Shown piece by piece: positions 1 to 11,284 of a stretch of 64,000 bases of DNA. A program made the translations under genes and the position numbers. The notes below the pieces were generated by a model, which searched no databases, had not been told where the DNA came from, and worked only from the letters and a program-made list of their open reading frames with translations. The DNA is from Zygaena filipendulae. Lineage: Eukaryota; Arthropoda; Insecta; Lepidoptera; Zygaenidae. Numbering within the stretch: the first letter of the stretch is position 1; each line of letters starts with the position of its first letter. Where the stretch lies: NCBI GenBank assembly GCA_907165275.2, contig OU015664.1, positions 9,014,001 to 9,078,000 of the forward strand. The letters run 5' to 3'.

Positions 1-520
1 ATTGCCAGCATTTTCAGGCGCGGAAACTTCGGTATTTTCTCACAGTTTTACCCACAGGTTTTACCTTATGAAACGTATCTTACGTCCAATTAAAAATTAC
101 CTATTAATATACGTAAATGTTTTAATAAGCATGCAAAAAAATCCTCCAAACTCACTAAAAGGCAGTAATGTTGATATACAGACAGTCAAATTGACTAAAT
201 ACTGACGCAAGTACCTAATATGTATTACATTTGTATTTATAATATTATTTTATAATTAAACCTACCTATATTGTACCTATAAATATACGAATAAGTAATA
301 ACGACGGATATGTCGATGCGCGGAAAAACCTAAAAAGGTTTATGTAGCTGCACTGTCAAGTTTTTACAATGTTTGTAAATTGGTAAATAAATAAAATGTA
401 GTAAGGATTTATTAATCTATTGGTTTCCTAAAAAACAAAAAAAATAAAAAATGCAATAGGTATACCTATGAACCATAGCCTCGGTAGACAATTATTCAGA
501 AGTTGCATTATATAATTTAC
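1..520. other. AT-rich DNA, no gene seen
   Basis: Only short chance ORFs with no recognisable motif occur here. There is no clear repeat structure. Confidence 0.5.
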
Positions 521-756
521 GGCCGCACTCAGAGTCGTTTTAAAGATTATCCACTTAATTTTAAATAAAGATTGAAAAAAAAAAACTTCCACACTCGGAG
601 GCCTCAATTAAATTAATTTTAATTGGCATTTAACTAATTTAGTTAAATTTAGTTTAATTCCAGCTAACGTTAATTCTTCACAAATTCTTTACAAAAACAA
701 AACAAAATCTTTACTTAAAATTAAATACTTAATTTAATACGACTCTGAGTGCGGCC
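521..756. mobile_element. Palindromic MITE, family A (copy 1)
   Basis: The 236-bp element has ends GGCCGCACTCAGAGTCG and its reverse complement, and most of the interior is self-complementary. The same ends recur at 41581-41817, 44292-44472 and 29251-29411. There is no coding capacity. No clear target duplication is visible at this copy (left flank TTTAC, right flank AACTA). It is a non-autonomous DNA transposon by structure; the superfamily is uncertain. Confidence 0.8.
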
Positions 757-1345
757 AACTACGACTTTCGTAGTTCAACAAACTACGAAATATTATTCAA
801 CAAACATTGTCTCTGATTGTGAGTGTATGTATGTACTACTGTATATTTAACTATGTATATAGATAAGACCGAAAAGACGTCAACAACTTACCAACTATAC
901 TTAAGGCGTCTACAAGAAAATTGTCTCGAATAGCTATGGCGTAGACAATATATCTAGAATGAGTTTTCCGCAAATTTTAATTAGGCCAGCCATTTGAATA
1001 TTCATCAAACCCCTAAGGGACAGGGACGAGGGAGGAGGGGGGACTATACGTATATATTTGAACTGAATGTATCCTTTCAGTGGCCAGTGACAAGAGCAGT
1101 TTAATTAAAATCTATTTAACACAACGAGTATTATCTCGATAGTAATTAGGTTTTGTGTTACCTGGCCCAATTGAACAGGATACTGTGCTTAGTTTTTATG
1201 TGTTTCAGTACTTCACCGGTGTGTTGTTATCAGTTTCCAGTGCGAATTTAGAATTTTAACGACGACTACGGCTCGGATTCTGCAAATATTAATAATTATA
1301 TTTATAATAGAATTGATGTTATACAGGTTCTAAGGTTAAATGGAA
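757..1345. other. Intergenic DNA, nothing recognised
   Basis: AT-rich sequence without an ORF or repeat I can identify. Confidence 0.4.
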
Positions 1346-1560
1346 AATATTCTGCATTTGATTCTCGTTTTAAATAAATTAAAAAAAATTAAACATAACG
1401 TTGGTTTTCGACGTCGTTCGTAATAAATTCTTGAAAACTGAGAGCGCAAGTTTCTGCCCCTTAGGTGTCCCTTTCCTTTGTGCCTTCACTGACACGCCAA
1501 AAATAAAAATTTAAAGGGTCATTCACCCACGTTCAAGTTTTTTGGCGGGAATCAAAGATG
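1346..1560 (+). repeat. Diverged interspersed repeat (pair with 61017-61210)
   Basis: Shares ordered blocks with 61017-61210: GATTCTCGTTT/GATTCCCGTTT, GTCCCTTTCCTTTGT and TTCACCCACGT/TTTACCCACGT. Both are on the + strand. The other copy follows a tRNA-like B box, so this may be a SINE body. The class is inferred. Confidence 0.45.
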
Positions 1561-2252
1561 GCGGCTCGATTATTTTATTTCCATGTCGTTAAAATGGATT
1601 TTTTTGTATTAGATATAAGGTGCTGTATTGGACAATAATTTTCACAGTGACGGTTTTTTATGTGCTCAAGAAGATATATGACATTTCGAGCTGATTTCTT
1701 CCGTTTCCTCCAAGAGCTCCGAGAAAGTTCTTGCATTTCCATAGAAAATACATTGATCTATGTAATTAATTTTATTTGATACTGGCTGAATGCATTATAT
1801 GCGAAAGTCCATAAAAAAGAAGAAAGAAAGAACTCACGTGCGTTATGGGTTTCGCGGTGATTTATCCTATTTTTGGGATATTTGTATAAGTTACAAAGCT
1901 TACAAAGCCTGAATAATATTGTTTAATAACAAACGGACTTCTTGATTGATTATTTTAACTCTGCAGGGAAGAGAATAAGTAGGTACAATCAATCAACGCC
2001 GTTATCGGATACCAAATAATCCGCGTACCTATGTCGTTAATTTTTTTTTCAGGTATTGGTATTGTGTTTTTCAATCTTTTTGACGAACTTTTTGTAAGTT
2101 TTCATTAAGTAACTTAATGGTCAGACCTGCGGCTGTTATGTAGGCATCCCCGCGGATGCCGATTCTAGTCAAACTTCCCTAAGACTTTTTGTTACCTACA
2201 GTTTGCGATGCTTTGCACAAAGTTGATAAATGTTGATATATTTACAACAATA

Positions 2253-2712
2253 GCTAGTGCTGTTCCCGCGGTTTCTCCCGCAGTAGTTTCGGAGTTCCCG
2301 CGGGAATTACGGGATAGAAATACCCTAGTCCCAATGTCCCTTTCTGCACCCCTAACAATGTGTAGGTATACATTTCAACAGCGTTTTTTCGCGGGAATTT
2401 CGGGATAAAAGTACCCTATGTGAATCTAGCTGTACCCCTGACAACGTGTAAGTAGGTATTCAAAATTTCATGATGATCAGTTGAGTAGTTAAGGCGCGTA
2501 ACATTGAAACAAACAAATAAACTCACGCGGTTTCACCCGCGCTAATTTCGGAGATCCCACGGGAATTCCCGGATAAAAGTACACTTTATCCATTTCAGTA
2601 GGTACACCTGATAGCGGGTTGTATGCTAAATTTTAATGAAGTTTCATCCGCGTTTATTTCGGAATTCCCGAGGGAACTCCGAAATTAACGCAGGTGAAGT
2701 CGTGTGGATCGA
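2253..2712 (+). repeat. Cluster of CCGCGGTTTCACCCGCG short repeats
   Basis: Several partial copies of the abundant short repeat lie head to tail (near 2253, 2388 and 2523). Each has the GGAGTTCCCGCGGGAATT palindromic core followed by GGGATAAAAGTACCC. The cluster closes with an inverted fragment near 2650-2705. The ends are degenerate. Confidence 0.7.
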
Positions 2713-3473
2713 CTAGTAATTTATATGTATATTTGAATCGTAGTTTACTTATTGAGTAGGTAGGTACACATTTCAACTTGTCAGACAAATAGGTACACTG
2801 TTTTCTGAAGGCAAACATCAGCTACCGAGCGTTCTATATAAAGGGGCGGTGGGTACAAATAAATCCTGTAGATTGCTGCTAGAGACCGGCAACGGGGGTG
2901 GAGGGTGCAGGGCGGGGGTGCTAGGATGCGGTGGTGGAAGCCCGAATTTCATAGATCATAGATACTCTAAAACAAATAAAATGTGTCGAATTGTTTGTTT
3001 TCCGCTCACTAAAATGATCAAACTGCTTTGGATTTAAAATAGGCATAATGCTGTACGAGTCTCTTAATTGAGTCTGCTGTCCGTCTTGCAGTGCATCATA
3101 CATTGCTTTCAAAATATTAAACGTATAGACAATAATTGACTGAACCATTAGGCTCAGCTGACATAATCCACACGTCAACATACAGTGAACCCACATAGTA
3201 GGTACTCAAGCGACTGCCCGACAAAGCCGAATACCCACGTAAGCTGATAGCTCGATAACAAGAAAGGTCGTTATTCACTATGACCAACAATATTCCTTAC
3301 ACATAATAACGTGCGTCCAGAAAACGCAATCCCAAAAGCTTCAGGTGCCAAAATATTACAAATTAACTTTTTGTATTATGCCATAACGTCGCTGCGCGTG
3401 TGAATCCGCGTAAGAGCAATTTGTATTAAGTTAGATATCCCTATTATTAAATGTTTCTGTAATTCCTTTTGGT

Positions 3474-3512
3474 GTGAGTGTGTGTGTGTGTGTGATATGT
3501 GTGTGTGTATAT
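3474..3512. repeat. (TG)n microsatellite
   Basis: Interrupted GTGTGTGT run inside the TIR element. Confidence 0.8.
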
Positions 3513-3599
3513 TTACTTATATTTATTTATGTATATTTATATAATACCCAAATATTTAAATACGTATTTTATACTGTGTAATATATATTTATATATCAA

Positions 3600-3823
3600 T
3601 TATCTCTATATTTAGTCCTTTTTTATGTCTTAGTTTATAACTTTTTTAGTTTTAATACTATTATTTTTATTTATTTTTTGTTTTTTCCATAGGTTGCACA
3701 CCCCGTCCCTTTTATCTCTCTGTCAACCCATTGGTTAACTGTCAGAGAATGCCGCAAGGCATTAAGTTCGCCATCTGTACTATTTTGTGCAAGAAGAATA
3801 AATAAATAAATAAATAAATAAAT
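3600..3823 (+). mobile_element. Non-LTR retrotransposon 3' tail fragment
   Basis: 3'-UTR-like sequence (GCCGCAAGGCATTAAGTTCG) ends in AAGAATAAATAAATAAATAA, the tail form of lepidopteran non-LTR elements. There is no coding sequence; this is a 5'-truncated insertion. The 5' boundary is approximate. Confidence 0.6.
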
Positions 3824-4934
3824 ACCGCGTAACCTTAAAACACGCAAAGTTCAAATAAGTGACTTTTACAAAATCTAAGAAAACTACAGGTAAATTTACG
3901 TTATTTTCCAATTAAGAAAGTTGTAAAGCACAACCTGTTAAGTTTAGTCGGTAATAAGAATTAAAATCGCCGAGATATTAGGTAAGTTTTTTCTTCCTCC
4001 TGTCAAAAAGCAATTAAGCGGTCTTCACAAGTTGCTCTTACGCGGATTCGCAGGCGCAGCGACGATAAAACTTTGAGCGCCAGGAAAATTAAATTTTTGT
4101 GGGGTATTGTGATGGTTACGTGTTATGGTCATAGTGGATCAGGGCCCAGGAGTGACGAGACACAATACCCAGTTCGGTAGAGGCAGCGATAAATTCGATA
4201 TTAAATTAATTAAATAACGAAGGAGGAAGGTAACGAAGCGGCGCTATGTAATTCGTTATGATATTTCCATAATATATATTTTTTATATTTGTGTTATCTT
4301 TCGTTGTTTTATAATATTTTGAATTCAAATATTGAATTTATTTTTACCCTTTGCTTTTCTATGAGACTACATTGCTACTGGACTCAATGCACTAAAAAAT
4401 ATATAGGTACAATAAGATATACATATATAAAATTTATATCTACATTCAGCATTCCTAATATCTTTTACCTTTTTTTGCCTTCTATCTTTTACCCACGTGA
4501 ATTTGGATTACCTCGGGAACCTTTTATTGCAGAATAAAGTGTTCTGTTCTGTGGTGTGTTACATAATATTCTATAGCTGATGGCTTCAGTATTACTCACG
4601 CGAATTTTAAGATTACTGCGGGGTTTTCCTCTATATAATATTATAATATTGTTAAGTATAGATAGACCTATACGTTCTATGCGAGATCCACTAAAATTAT
4701 TACACTTACTAGCTGTGCCCCGCTGTTTCATCTTCGAAATTTTCGCATTTTCTTTCACTTTCCAATTTTCCGCTCAATGTTATTAATTTTCCTTTCGGTA
4801 TGAAAAGAAATTAGAAAACTTAAAAAAAGATTAATTAAATCGGTAAAGTCGTTCTCAAGTTATGGCATGACCAAGGGAAATAGGGATGCATTTTTATATA
4901 AATAGTATGTTGTGTTTATATTATTTTCATTATT

Positions 4935-5155
4935 ATCCTACTAATATTACAAACTCGAAAGTTTAAGAAATGTATGGATGGATGGATGGATGGATGTTTG
5001 TTACTCTTTCACGCAATAACTACTGAATGTATTTAAATGAAACTTTACAATAATAAAGCTTATACATCAGATTAACACATAGGGTACTTTTTATCCCGGA
5101 ATTCCCGCGGGAACTCTGAAATTAACGCGGGTGAAACCGCGGGGCACAAATAGTA
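4935..5155 (-). repeat. Near-complete short interspersed repeat, minus strand
   Basis: Reads as the reverse complement of the CTAGCTGT...ATATTAGTAGGAT repeat, with a (GGAT)n tract at 4977-4995 and a head at 5100-5155 (GTGAAACCGCGGGGCACAAA). It resembles a SINE or RTE-type 3' fragment; the class is not decidable here. Confidence 0.7.
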
Positions 5156-5159
5156 AAAA

Positions 5160-5640
5160 ATAAAAAAAAGATACTAATACTTCGGCCGCACACGGAACCG
5201 GGACCGGGGATCGGGGAACCGGACGGTTTTCGCGCCCGATTCACTGAAGAGTTAGCCAGAGCTCGTATAGAACTCCCCCTTTTACCTGAACTAATAAGTT
5301 TCCGAACCTTTTAAAGAACATAGCGTGCATGCAGGTAACTACCCACCAAAAAAGTTATACCTAACTACGTATAGTATACATGATGTGGTAAAATAAGCTG
5401 CAAATATTCACAGGGCTGAAAGTATACGTTATAACAAACAGGATAAGCGGGAAAATAATATTAATAAGTTCGGTAGTTTTTCAGAATATGAGGAAAATAA
5501 ATTTAATGAAAAACAATACACAATACACGTAGCTCACTAATGCGTATACTTGAAGGCACGCGCCACGCACAAAGTAAGCTATGCATCAGCGTCAGCTCGA
5601 TCGAGGTCATTTAAAGTGAGGTTTACACGGGTGACTTAAA
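5160..5640. other. Intergenic DNA with a short hairpin
   Basis: No gene is visible. At 5616-5649 AGTGAGGTTT pairs with AAACCTCACT around a short loop. Confidence 0.4.
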
Positions 5641-5674
5641 CCTCACTATTTTTACGGTGAAAATCGACCGTGGC

Positions 5675-5972
5675 TACTTGACTAAAAAATTTTTTTTTGT
5701 CCGTCGTGTAGATTAGTAAAAAAATATTGGACACGTATTTTTTCTTTTTTTACGTACTCAAAAAATAACAGAGATACATTGAGTTGAAATTTCGCGTGAC
5801 GTCACAATTCAATGCGGTTTGTATGGCGCTTATAATGAATATTGACGTCACGAGCCCCCCACCCTAAACTTTAATGCGCTTTATCTATGTTCATTTTCAT
5901 TAAATTGAAAAGGCAAAAAATACGTGTCTATTATTTTTTTATTTTCTAACTGACGGACTAATTAGAATTTTG
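5675..5972 (+). mobile_element. MITE family B (copy 1)
   Basis: Starts near GTCCGTCGTGTAGATTAGT and ends near CTAACTGACGGACTAATTAG, with paired GTGACGTCAC/TGACGTCACG motifs in the middle. Other copies are at 10135-10432 (+), 17378-17705 (-) and 34935-35225. It is non-coding. The shared terminal motif TAGTCCGTC in inverted orientation suggests a TIR element. Confidence 0.65.
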
Positions 5973-6179
5973 ATATTCAAACCTTGGAGAATACCCAATT
6001 GAGCGGCGAGCGCCTTCACAGGTTGTTTTATTTTTTATTAATTTACTTTGTGTCAAATAAAAAAAAACATGAACATGAACATGTTCATAACGGTGTATAC
6101 CTACTTTCAATTGGAAAATATTTGTAGCTAATTTTACCATTTATCTAATATTCTTACTGCCTAAATAAATAAATCTGTC

Positions 6180-6450
6180 TGTAGACCTGAGTATATTATA
6201 GTTTTAATTTCAACTCGATACCACCTCCACCCGTTCCCAAGATAAAGGATCTTGACATACAGACGGACAACAAAGTGATCCTAGAAGGGTTCCGTTTTTT
6301 TTTTCCTTTTGAGGTACGGATACCTAAAAACACGTAGCGAAGCTCGGTCGCCCTGTTCTTTAATATCCAATATTAATTATTAGTAGCAAAACTGTGTGGA
6401 AAATTCCAGCTCGATCGGACACAAAAAAGGAACCGAAAAATTATAATTTT
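6180..6450 (+). repeat. Interspersed repeat with TTCCGTTTTTTTT and GAGGTACGGA
   Basis: Contains CATACAGACGGACAACAAAG, a T-rich tract and GAGGTACGGATACCTAAAAA, a pattern I associate with lepidopteran repeats. Limits are unclear and it is non-coding. Confidence 0.4.
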
Positions 6451-6971
6451 TTTACCGAAATAAAACGATTCGAAGATTACAAGTTACTAAAAGCCTTTTA
6501 AATTTTTTAATTTCGCTTTTTTAGTTTAAGATTTCTTTTGTGACAAACTCAATGAATCCGTCAGTAGTAAATTGAATATTATTACCAAAAATTCGGAGAG
6601 GGCGATAAAAAAAGAGTAACCAAACACAAAAAAAAAATTGGTTTTTAAAATTCTTTTCTGTCTGTCTGTATGTTCATGATAATCTCCGAATTTACCTACT
6701 AAACGGACGGTCGTGCGGTTTTCACAGGACGATTACAGGTCATGAGCTACAGCTTTGTTTCATTTAAATTGGATTTCGGGAAAAAAGATGTTAAATAAAA
6801 GCGTTTCACGCAGGTGAAACCGCGCGGCACCGTTAGTATGTATTGAAACACAACGATATAGGTAAAATACTTGGTATAAAATTGAATTCGAGGGTCTATT
6901 AAAAAACAACCTTTTGTATAATCTTATCTAAACGTTTGTTTCACCACTTATATTTCGTAACCGACATCGTC

Positions 6972-7043
6972 GCCTCTTTAGCTCAGTGGTAGAGCACTGG
7001 TCTCGTAAACCAGGGGTCGTGAGTTCAATCCTCACAGGAGGCA
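6972..7043 (+). tRNA. tRNA-Thr (anticodon CGU)
   Basis: A 72-nt complete cloverleaf. The acceptor stem GCCTCTT/AGGAGGC has one G-U pair. The D arm is GCTC-AGTGGTA-GAGC. The anticodon stem CTGGT/ACCAG encloses the loop CTCGTAA, which gives anticodon CGU for ACG codons. The variable loop is 5 nt, and the T arm is GTGAG-TTCAATC-CTCAC. The internal promoter A box (TAGCTCAGTGG) and B box (AGTTCAATCC, versus the usual GGTTCGANTCC) lie inside the gene. There is no intron and CCA is not encoded. A T-rich tract starts about 8 nt downstream and could serve as a Pol III terminator. All stems pair, so it is probably functional rather than a SINE head. Confidence 0.95.
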
Positions 7044-7639
7044 TTGGCATGTTTGTTTTTTCTTCATCTTTTAATTTTGTTTGTCCTTAAAAAGTAGAGA
7101 AATTCATAAATAAAAATGTTGAATATTATTTCCTCGGGATCCAGTGCTTTCAGTGTTCGACCACAAAGCTTAAGGACTTAAACTAATTCCTATTAACATT
7201 ACAGGTAAAGTTTAAATCCGTTCAGAGTCTACCACTAAGTAGTAAGTACTATTTTAATCTTACTCCGATTTCAGGTCTATCGAATTTCCAACATAGTTAT
7301 TACGGTCAAAGTTTCGATGAACCAAATGGTGATGTAAGATTAAAATAATATTGCTTGAAGAGGGTATGGTTGCGTTGCTTATAGTATAACTTAGGACATA
7401 ATGATGCTTATTTTTTCACAGTCGGTTCTCGGTTACATCCTAGACTCGCCTTATCATGTTCACATTTCTGTCATAGGTAGGTATTATTTTTAGATCATAG
7501 GTTTTATTTAATGACAATCGGTTCGCAGAAAGAGGATTGTGACGATTTGCAGAAATTTGAATCTTAAACCACGGGCAACAACTTGTATCAAATTATATAG
7601 TCTTAGTTCCTGGATGAAAAGTGTCCTATAAACGCGAAT
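7044..7639. other. Intergenic DNA, nothing recognised
   Basis: Two nearby tracts (7235-7265 and 7330-7350) are loosely related in inverse, but I see no element and no ORF. Confidence 0.35.
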
Positions 7640-7785
7640 ATATTATGCCTTTGTTTGTTTGTTAGGCTTTTACGCCTTAAGTACTCAACTGATCATACAC
7701 GTCAGGGAAAGGACAAAGGGTTCATTTTTATCTCGGAACTCACTCCAAAATGAACGCGTATAAAACCACGGGAAACAGCTATGTC
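7640..7785 (-). repeat. Degenerate short repeat, minus strand
   Basis: Tail side GTTAGGCTTTTACGCC, head side AAAACCACGGGAAACAGCTA. Diverged copy of the abundant short repeat. Confidence 0.5.
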
Positions 7786-8307
7786 TGAATATATTGTATC
7801 TTATAGCTGAAGACTGCAGTTTTACTCGCGCGAATTTCGGAGTTTTCCTCTACATAATATGGTTAAGTATAGATAGATCTATTCACATTGAAACGTTGCC
7901 GAAACTATTTACTACTCGAGTCGGTAACGTTGGTAAATGAAAAAGTTAGTAAGGCCCTCTTTCCTAGTTAAGTATACTCGAGGGATCCTTTTCAAGTGTA
8001 ATTTACTGTGATAAGTTTCACTATAAACGCACCCTAATGGTTGCGTGTTACATTAGTAATGTATGCCTAAATTATACCAGACTTGGTGCAGATAAATTTC
8101 CCGTTACTTTTTTTACAGTCAATTCTATCGAAAAAGATTCAAATTGGGACTATCCACCTGGACTACTACTTCTACAGAGAATGGATTTTAACTAGAGGCA
8201 ATGCAGACTGGGCGGGTGCGTCACGTCTTATGGGATAAAGTTTTGAAATCGACTGGAGAAAAATGGCGTTGCCCTTGATAATTTTCGTGATTTTGCTAAA
8301 TATGCGT

Positions 8308-8553
8308 TACTAGTTGATCCCCACGGTTTCACTTGCGGTAATTTCGGAGTTCCCGTGGGAATTCCGCAATAAAAACTAAATAGTACCTTATGTCTTTCAC
8401 GCAAAAACTACTCAATGGATTTAAATGAAACTTTAAAATAATATATGTAGATTATACATCAGATTAACACATAGGGTACTTTTTATCCCGGAATTCCAGC
8501 GGGAACTCTGAAATTAACGCGGACGCGGGTGAAACCGCGGGGCACAACTAGTG
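8308..8553. repeat. Two short repeats in opposite orientation
   Basis: A + strand head at 8308-8375 (CCCCACGGTTTCACTTGCGG) is followed by a longer minus-strand copy at 8385-8553 ending in GTGAAACCGCGGGGCACAAC. Confidence 0.65.
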
Positions 8554-8924
8554 TTAGAATATTTTATAACACAGAGATGTGTTAGCATTGTCCAAATTCT
8601 GTTTAAGGGAATCTCTTATCGTGATTTACCTGTTCAATACTAAATTTGTGGGCTATTAAGTATTAGGTACCTACAATGTTCAATTCGGATTAGATAATAG
8701 TTTTGGACAGACCAGTTGTCGGTCCACAACCAATCTTTCATTAAACTTCAGAACGGATTTGGTGGATATCGGGATTAATCAAGTTCCGTGGTTGATTAAA
8801 GTGCCTACCTTTGCTATCAGGACAATGACGGGGGTCTGACAAGTTAGGCGGCAACGACGTTAGGCGCGTTCTGATTATTGTGTCCGTATTGAAAGGTACC
8901 TATTCATTTAGGTTAGCAACATTA

Positions 8925-9135
8925 GGTTGCACTCTCCGACAATTTTCCAGGCGGAACGCTGGGGCTCCACTGAAAATCAGCGCTGGGACCACTACGGTCA
9001 CAAGTCACAACAAATGCTGAGTGGAGTCCCTTTTAGCAAGGCACTGTACCACATAGTTTTATTTATCTTTAAATTATTAAGTAGTTGTTGCATGGTGTAT
9101 GTGTTTACTTTGCTAAATAAAGTGTATCTTATCTT
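8925..9135 (+). mobile_element. Non-LTR retrotransposon 3' end fragment
   Basis: Carries GGGCTCCACTGAAAATCAGC, GCTGAGTGGAGTCCC and a terminal AATAAAGTGTATCTTATC. I recognise this as a recurrent 3' UTR of lepidopteran non-LTR elements. The family assignment is from memory. Confidence 0.5.
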
Positions 9136-9139
9136 ATCA

Positions 9140-10134
9140 CAAAAAATCGGCGTACGATGTTTTAGATTGAAGTTCATAAAGGGTTACCGGGTTATGTACT
9201 AAAAACCCGGACTTAGGGTGATAACAAATATACGAGTACATCACATGAATTTTCGACTCTGAAGCTGGCACCAAACCCACTACACATGTCTCAGCAGTCC
9301 GATTCACCAACCACTATACAAGCGATCTTGTCTGTACTGTAAAGAATATAGGCGTTTTGGAATACAAGCAAGAGTTAAAATGTACACTGCAGACATTTCA
9401 TTGAACCGAGCTATTGAAAATGGAAAACTAAAAAAAATCACATCCAATTCAGTTTGTGAAGTGCACTGTGAAATAACAGTTCAATGGTTCTGCTTTCCTC
9501 AAATCTATATCTCGTGTGTATTTTTATATCTATTTATTTAGGAAACGTATATGTACAATGTACATACCTACATGATATGTGTAATTGTGTAGGACTATAT
9601 TGTACTTAGGTAGGTTAGGTACATACTTTTCTCAAACATGTTTGGCTATTCAATCATTATTTAGATAATCTTCTTTGAGATAAATCGAATTTCCATCAGC
9701 GATTCAAGGCACGCTTGCAATATAATATTAGTATGGAAATCCATATCTTTCATGTTTGGAAATTCATAACTTAGGTTTGTATGTACTCATTTTTAAGATG
9801 ATTTTTTGAATAGAATGTTCTTACTCGGTTGACTAGAATATAATTATACAGTTTGTGGCTAACTGATCGAGTCCGCAGTTTCTTTCAGTTACCGGCTAAC
9901 TTGCAGTTAAAATACGACAGTAGATAGTTACAACAGATTTAAAAAAATAGGGGTTATTATTGGACTGGATGATTGATTTTATTTGTAAAATATATAATTA
10001 TTATTTTAAGTTTTCGTAATAATATTAGAATAAAATTAATTATGATTACAATAAAATAGGTATAATGTTGAATTAAATTATATCTTTTTGAAAATTGTAA
10101 AATATGTGACAAACTTTACTAGATGACTAGATTT
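9140..10134. other. Intergenic DNA, nothing recognised
   Basis: AT-rich, no ORF with a recognisable product, no clear repeat. Confidence 0.35.
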
Positions 10135-10432
10135 TAATTTGTAGTCCGTCTTTTTAGGTTAATAAAAAGTATTGGACATGTATTTTTCCTTTTTTTACAT
10201 AAGTATGAGTAGGTACAATGAGTTGAAATTCCGTGTGACGTCTCGCCTAGGTACACCACTTTATGCTTAGTTATGACGCCACGAGCTCCTCCTCCAACTC
10301 CTAAACTTTAATGCGTTTTATCTTTATTTATTTTATAATAATTTGGAAAGCTAAGAATACGTGTCTGTTTTATTTTTTTTCTAACTGACAGACTAAAAAG
10401 AATTTTGATTTTTATACCCCGTCGTCATGCCT
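10135..10432 (+). mobile_element. MITE family B (copy 2)
   Basis: Same order of motifs as the copy at 5675: TAGTCCGTC, TATTGGACATGTATTTTTCC, the GTGACGTC region and CTAACTGACAGACTAAAAAG. It ends about 75 bp before the DIRS left terminus. Confidence 0.6.
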
Positions 10433-10506
10433 ATTAGACCTGTACTACGTACCTGTGTAGGTGTTTTTCTTTTTTATGGTAGGTTTGGTTTGGTATCATA
10501 ATTATT

Positions 10507-10714
10507 ATTATACTGCGACGTTGCATCCTCGAGATTTATTAGAGATGTTTTACTATGTAGTCCATTCTTCAATGTACTAGCATCGCACACAACTATTTAG
10601 AGCTCTAAAGGAGAATCAAAAATAAAAAGATATTCAATTGACTACTGTGTACTCCTCCTCCCCGCCCCACCCGGCGTAGCGCCTGCGTTGCCGCACGCCG
10701 CCGTGCCAGCTCAT
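10507..10714 (+). repeat. DIRS left inverted terminal repeat
   Basis: Begins ATTATACTGCGACG and ends GTGCCAGCTCATT. From about 10530 inward it matches the complement of the right repeat, with one mismatch that I can see (10605). The inner part is CpG-rich (10655-10710), which may act as a promoter. Confidence 0.9.
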
Positions 10715-10831
10715 TCGTTTTTTGTGTGCCGGCATCGCCACTACTAAATAGGTTTTTTGTAATCTTGAGCTAAAATACTTTTTATTCTACCTACAAAAAA
10801 TAATAAAATAATGTGAAGTTAAAGGTTAACT

Positions 10832-10996
10832 ATGGGTAAACGTACAAACAAAGAGAAAGAAGCGAATATCTCAAAACGACTACAACGCATTGAGCTTTAC
10901 CTTCGTCGGTCCCTGTGCATCAGACATGCGATGGTAAGTCGTTGTTTACTCACCTTTAGGTGTCACATTATTATAATTCAATTAATAAACAAATAA
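10832..10996 (+). CDS. Short basic ORF, possible DIRS gag N-terminus
   Basis: The 54-codon ORF starts just inside the left terminal repeat. It opens MGKRTNKEKEANISKRLQRI, a charged, helix-prone stretch compatible with the coiled-coil start of a gag protein. The codon after residue 34 coincides with a strong donor-like ATG|GTAAGT at 10931-10939, so splicing to the later gag segment is conceivable. Position and composition suggest gag. I see no motif that proves it, and the 136-bp tandem repeats separate it from the better gag relic. It could also be a chance ORF. Confidence 0.35.
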   Translation: MGKRTNKEKEANISKRLQRIELYLRRSLCIRHAMVSRCLLTFRCHIIIIQLINK

Positions 10997-11284
10997 ATGG
11001 AAAGCTTTGATAATATGCATTCATCGTAAAATTACCCACCTTTGTGTGTTCTTGAACCATCGTTTTAACGAGTATAGCCATAATAAAAGCACAGCTAATG
11101 TAACATTGCTAGCATACCCACTTTTTATTTCAGTTTATGCTTTATTATGCTTTTATTTACGTATGCTTGCTTCTATTTACGTGCCTGTTATTTATGTACT
11201 GCTATTATTTACGTGATCATGGTTGATAACAAGATACTCTGACGAAAGAATGGAATATGGCTATTTTTCCTGATGCAATCATGG

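Larger units (their letters stand above)
3276..4136. mobile_element. TIR element with about 145-bp arms, internally interrupted
   Basis: The outer ends are CACTATGACCA (3276-3286) and its complement (4126-4136). An inner arm at 3387-3419 (CGTCGCTGCGCGTGTGAATC and onward) is nearly perfectly complementary to 4032-4064. The centre holds a TG microsatellite and a retroelement 3' tail, so the element was probably invaded after it inserted. No transposase is present. Confidence 0.65.

Noticed and set aside
2849..3196. Overlapping frames of 62 and 91 codons
   Set aside because: No motif, opposite strands, and no coding signature.
10934..10960. Intron with donor GTAAGT and acceptor CTTTAG just after the short DIRS ORF
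   Set aside because: The implied intron of about 26 bases is too short for an insect intron. Only the donor-like site is kept as a remark.
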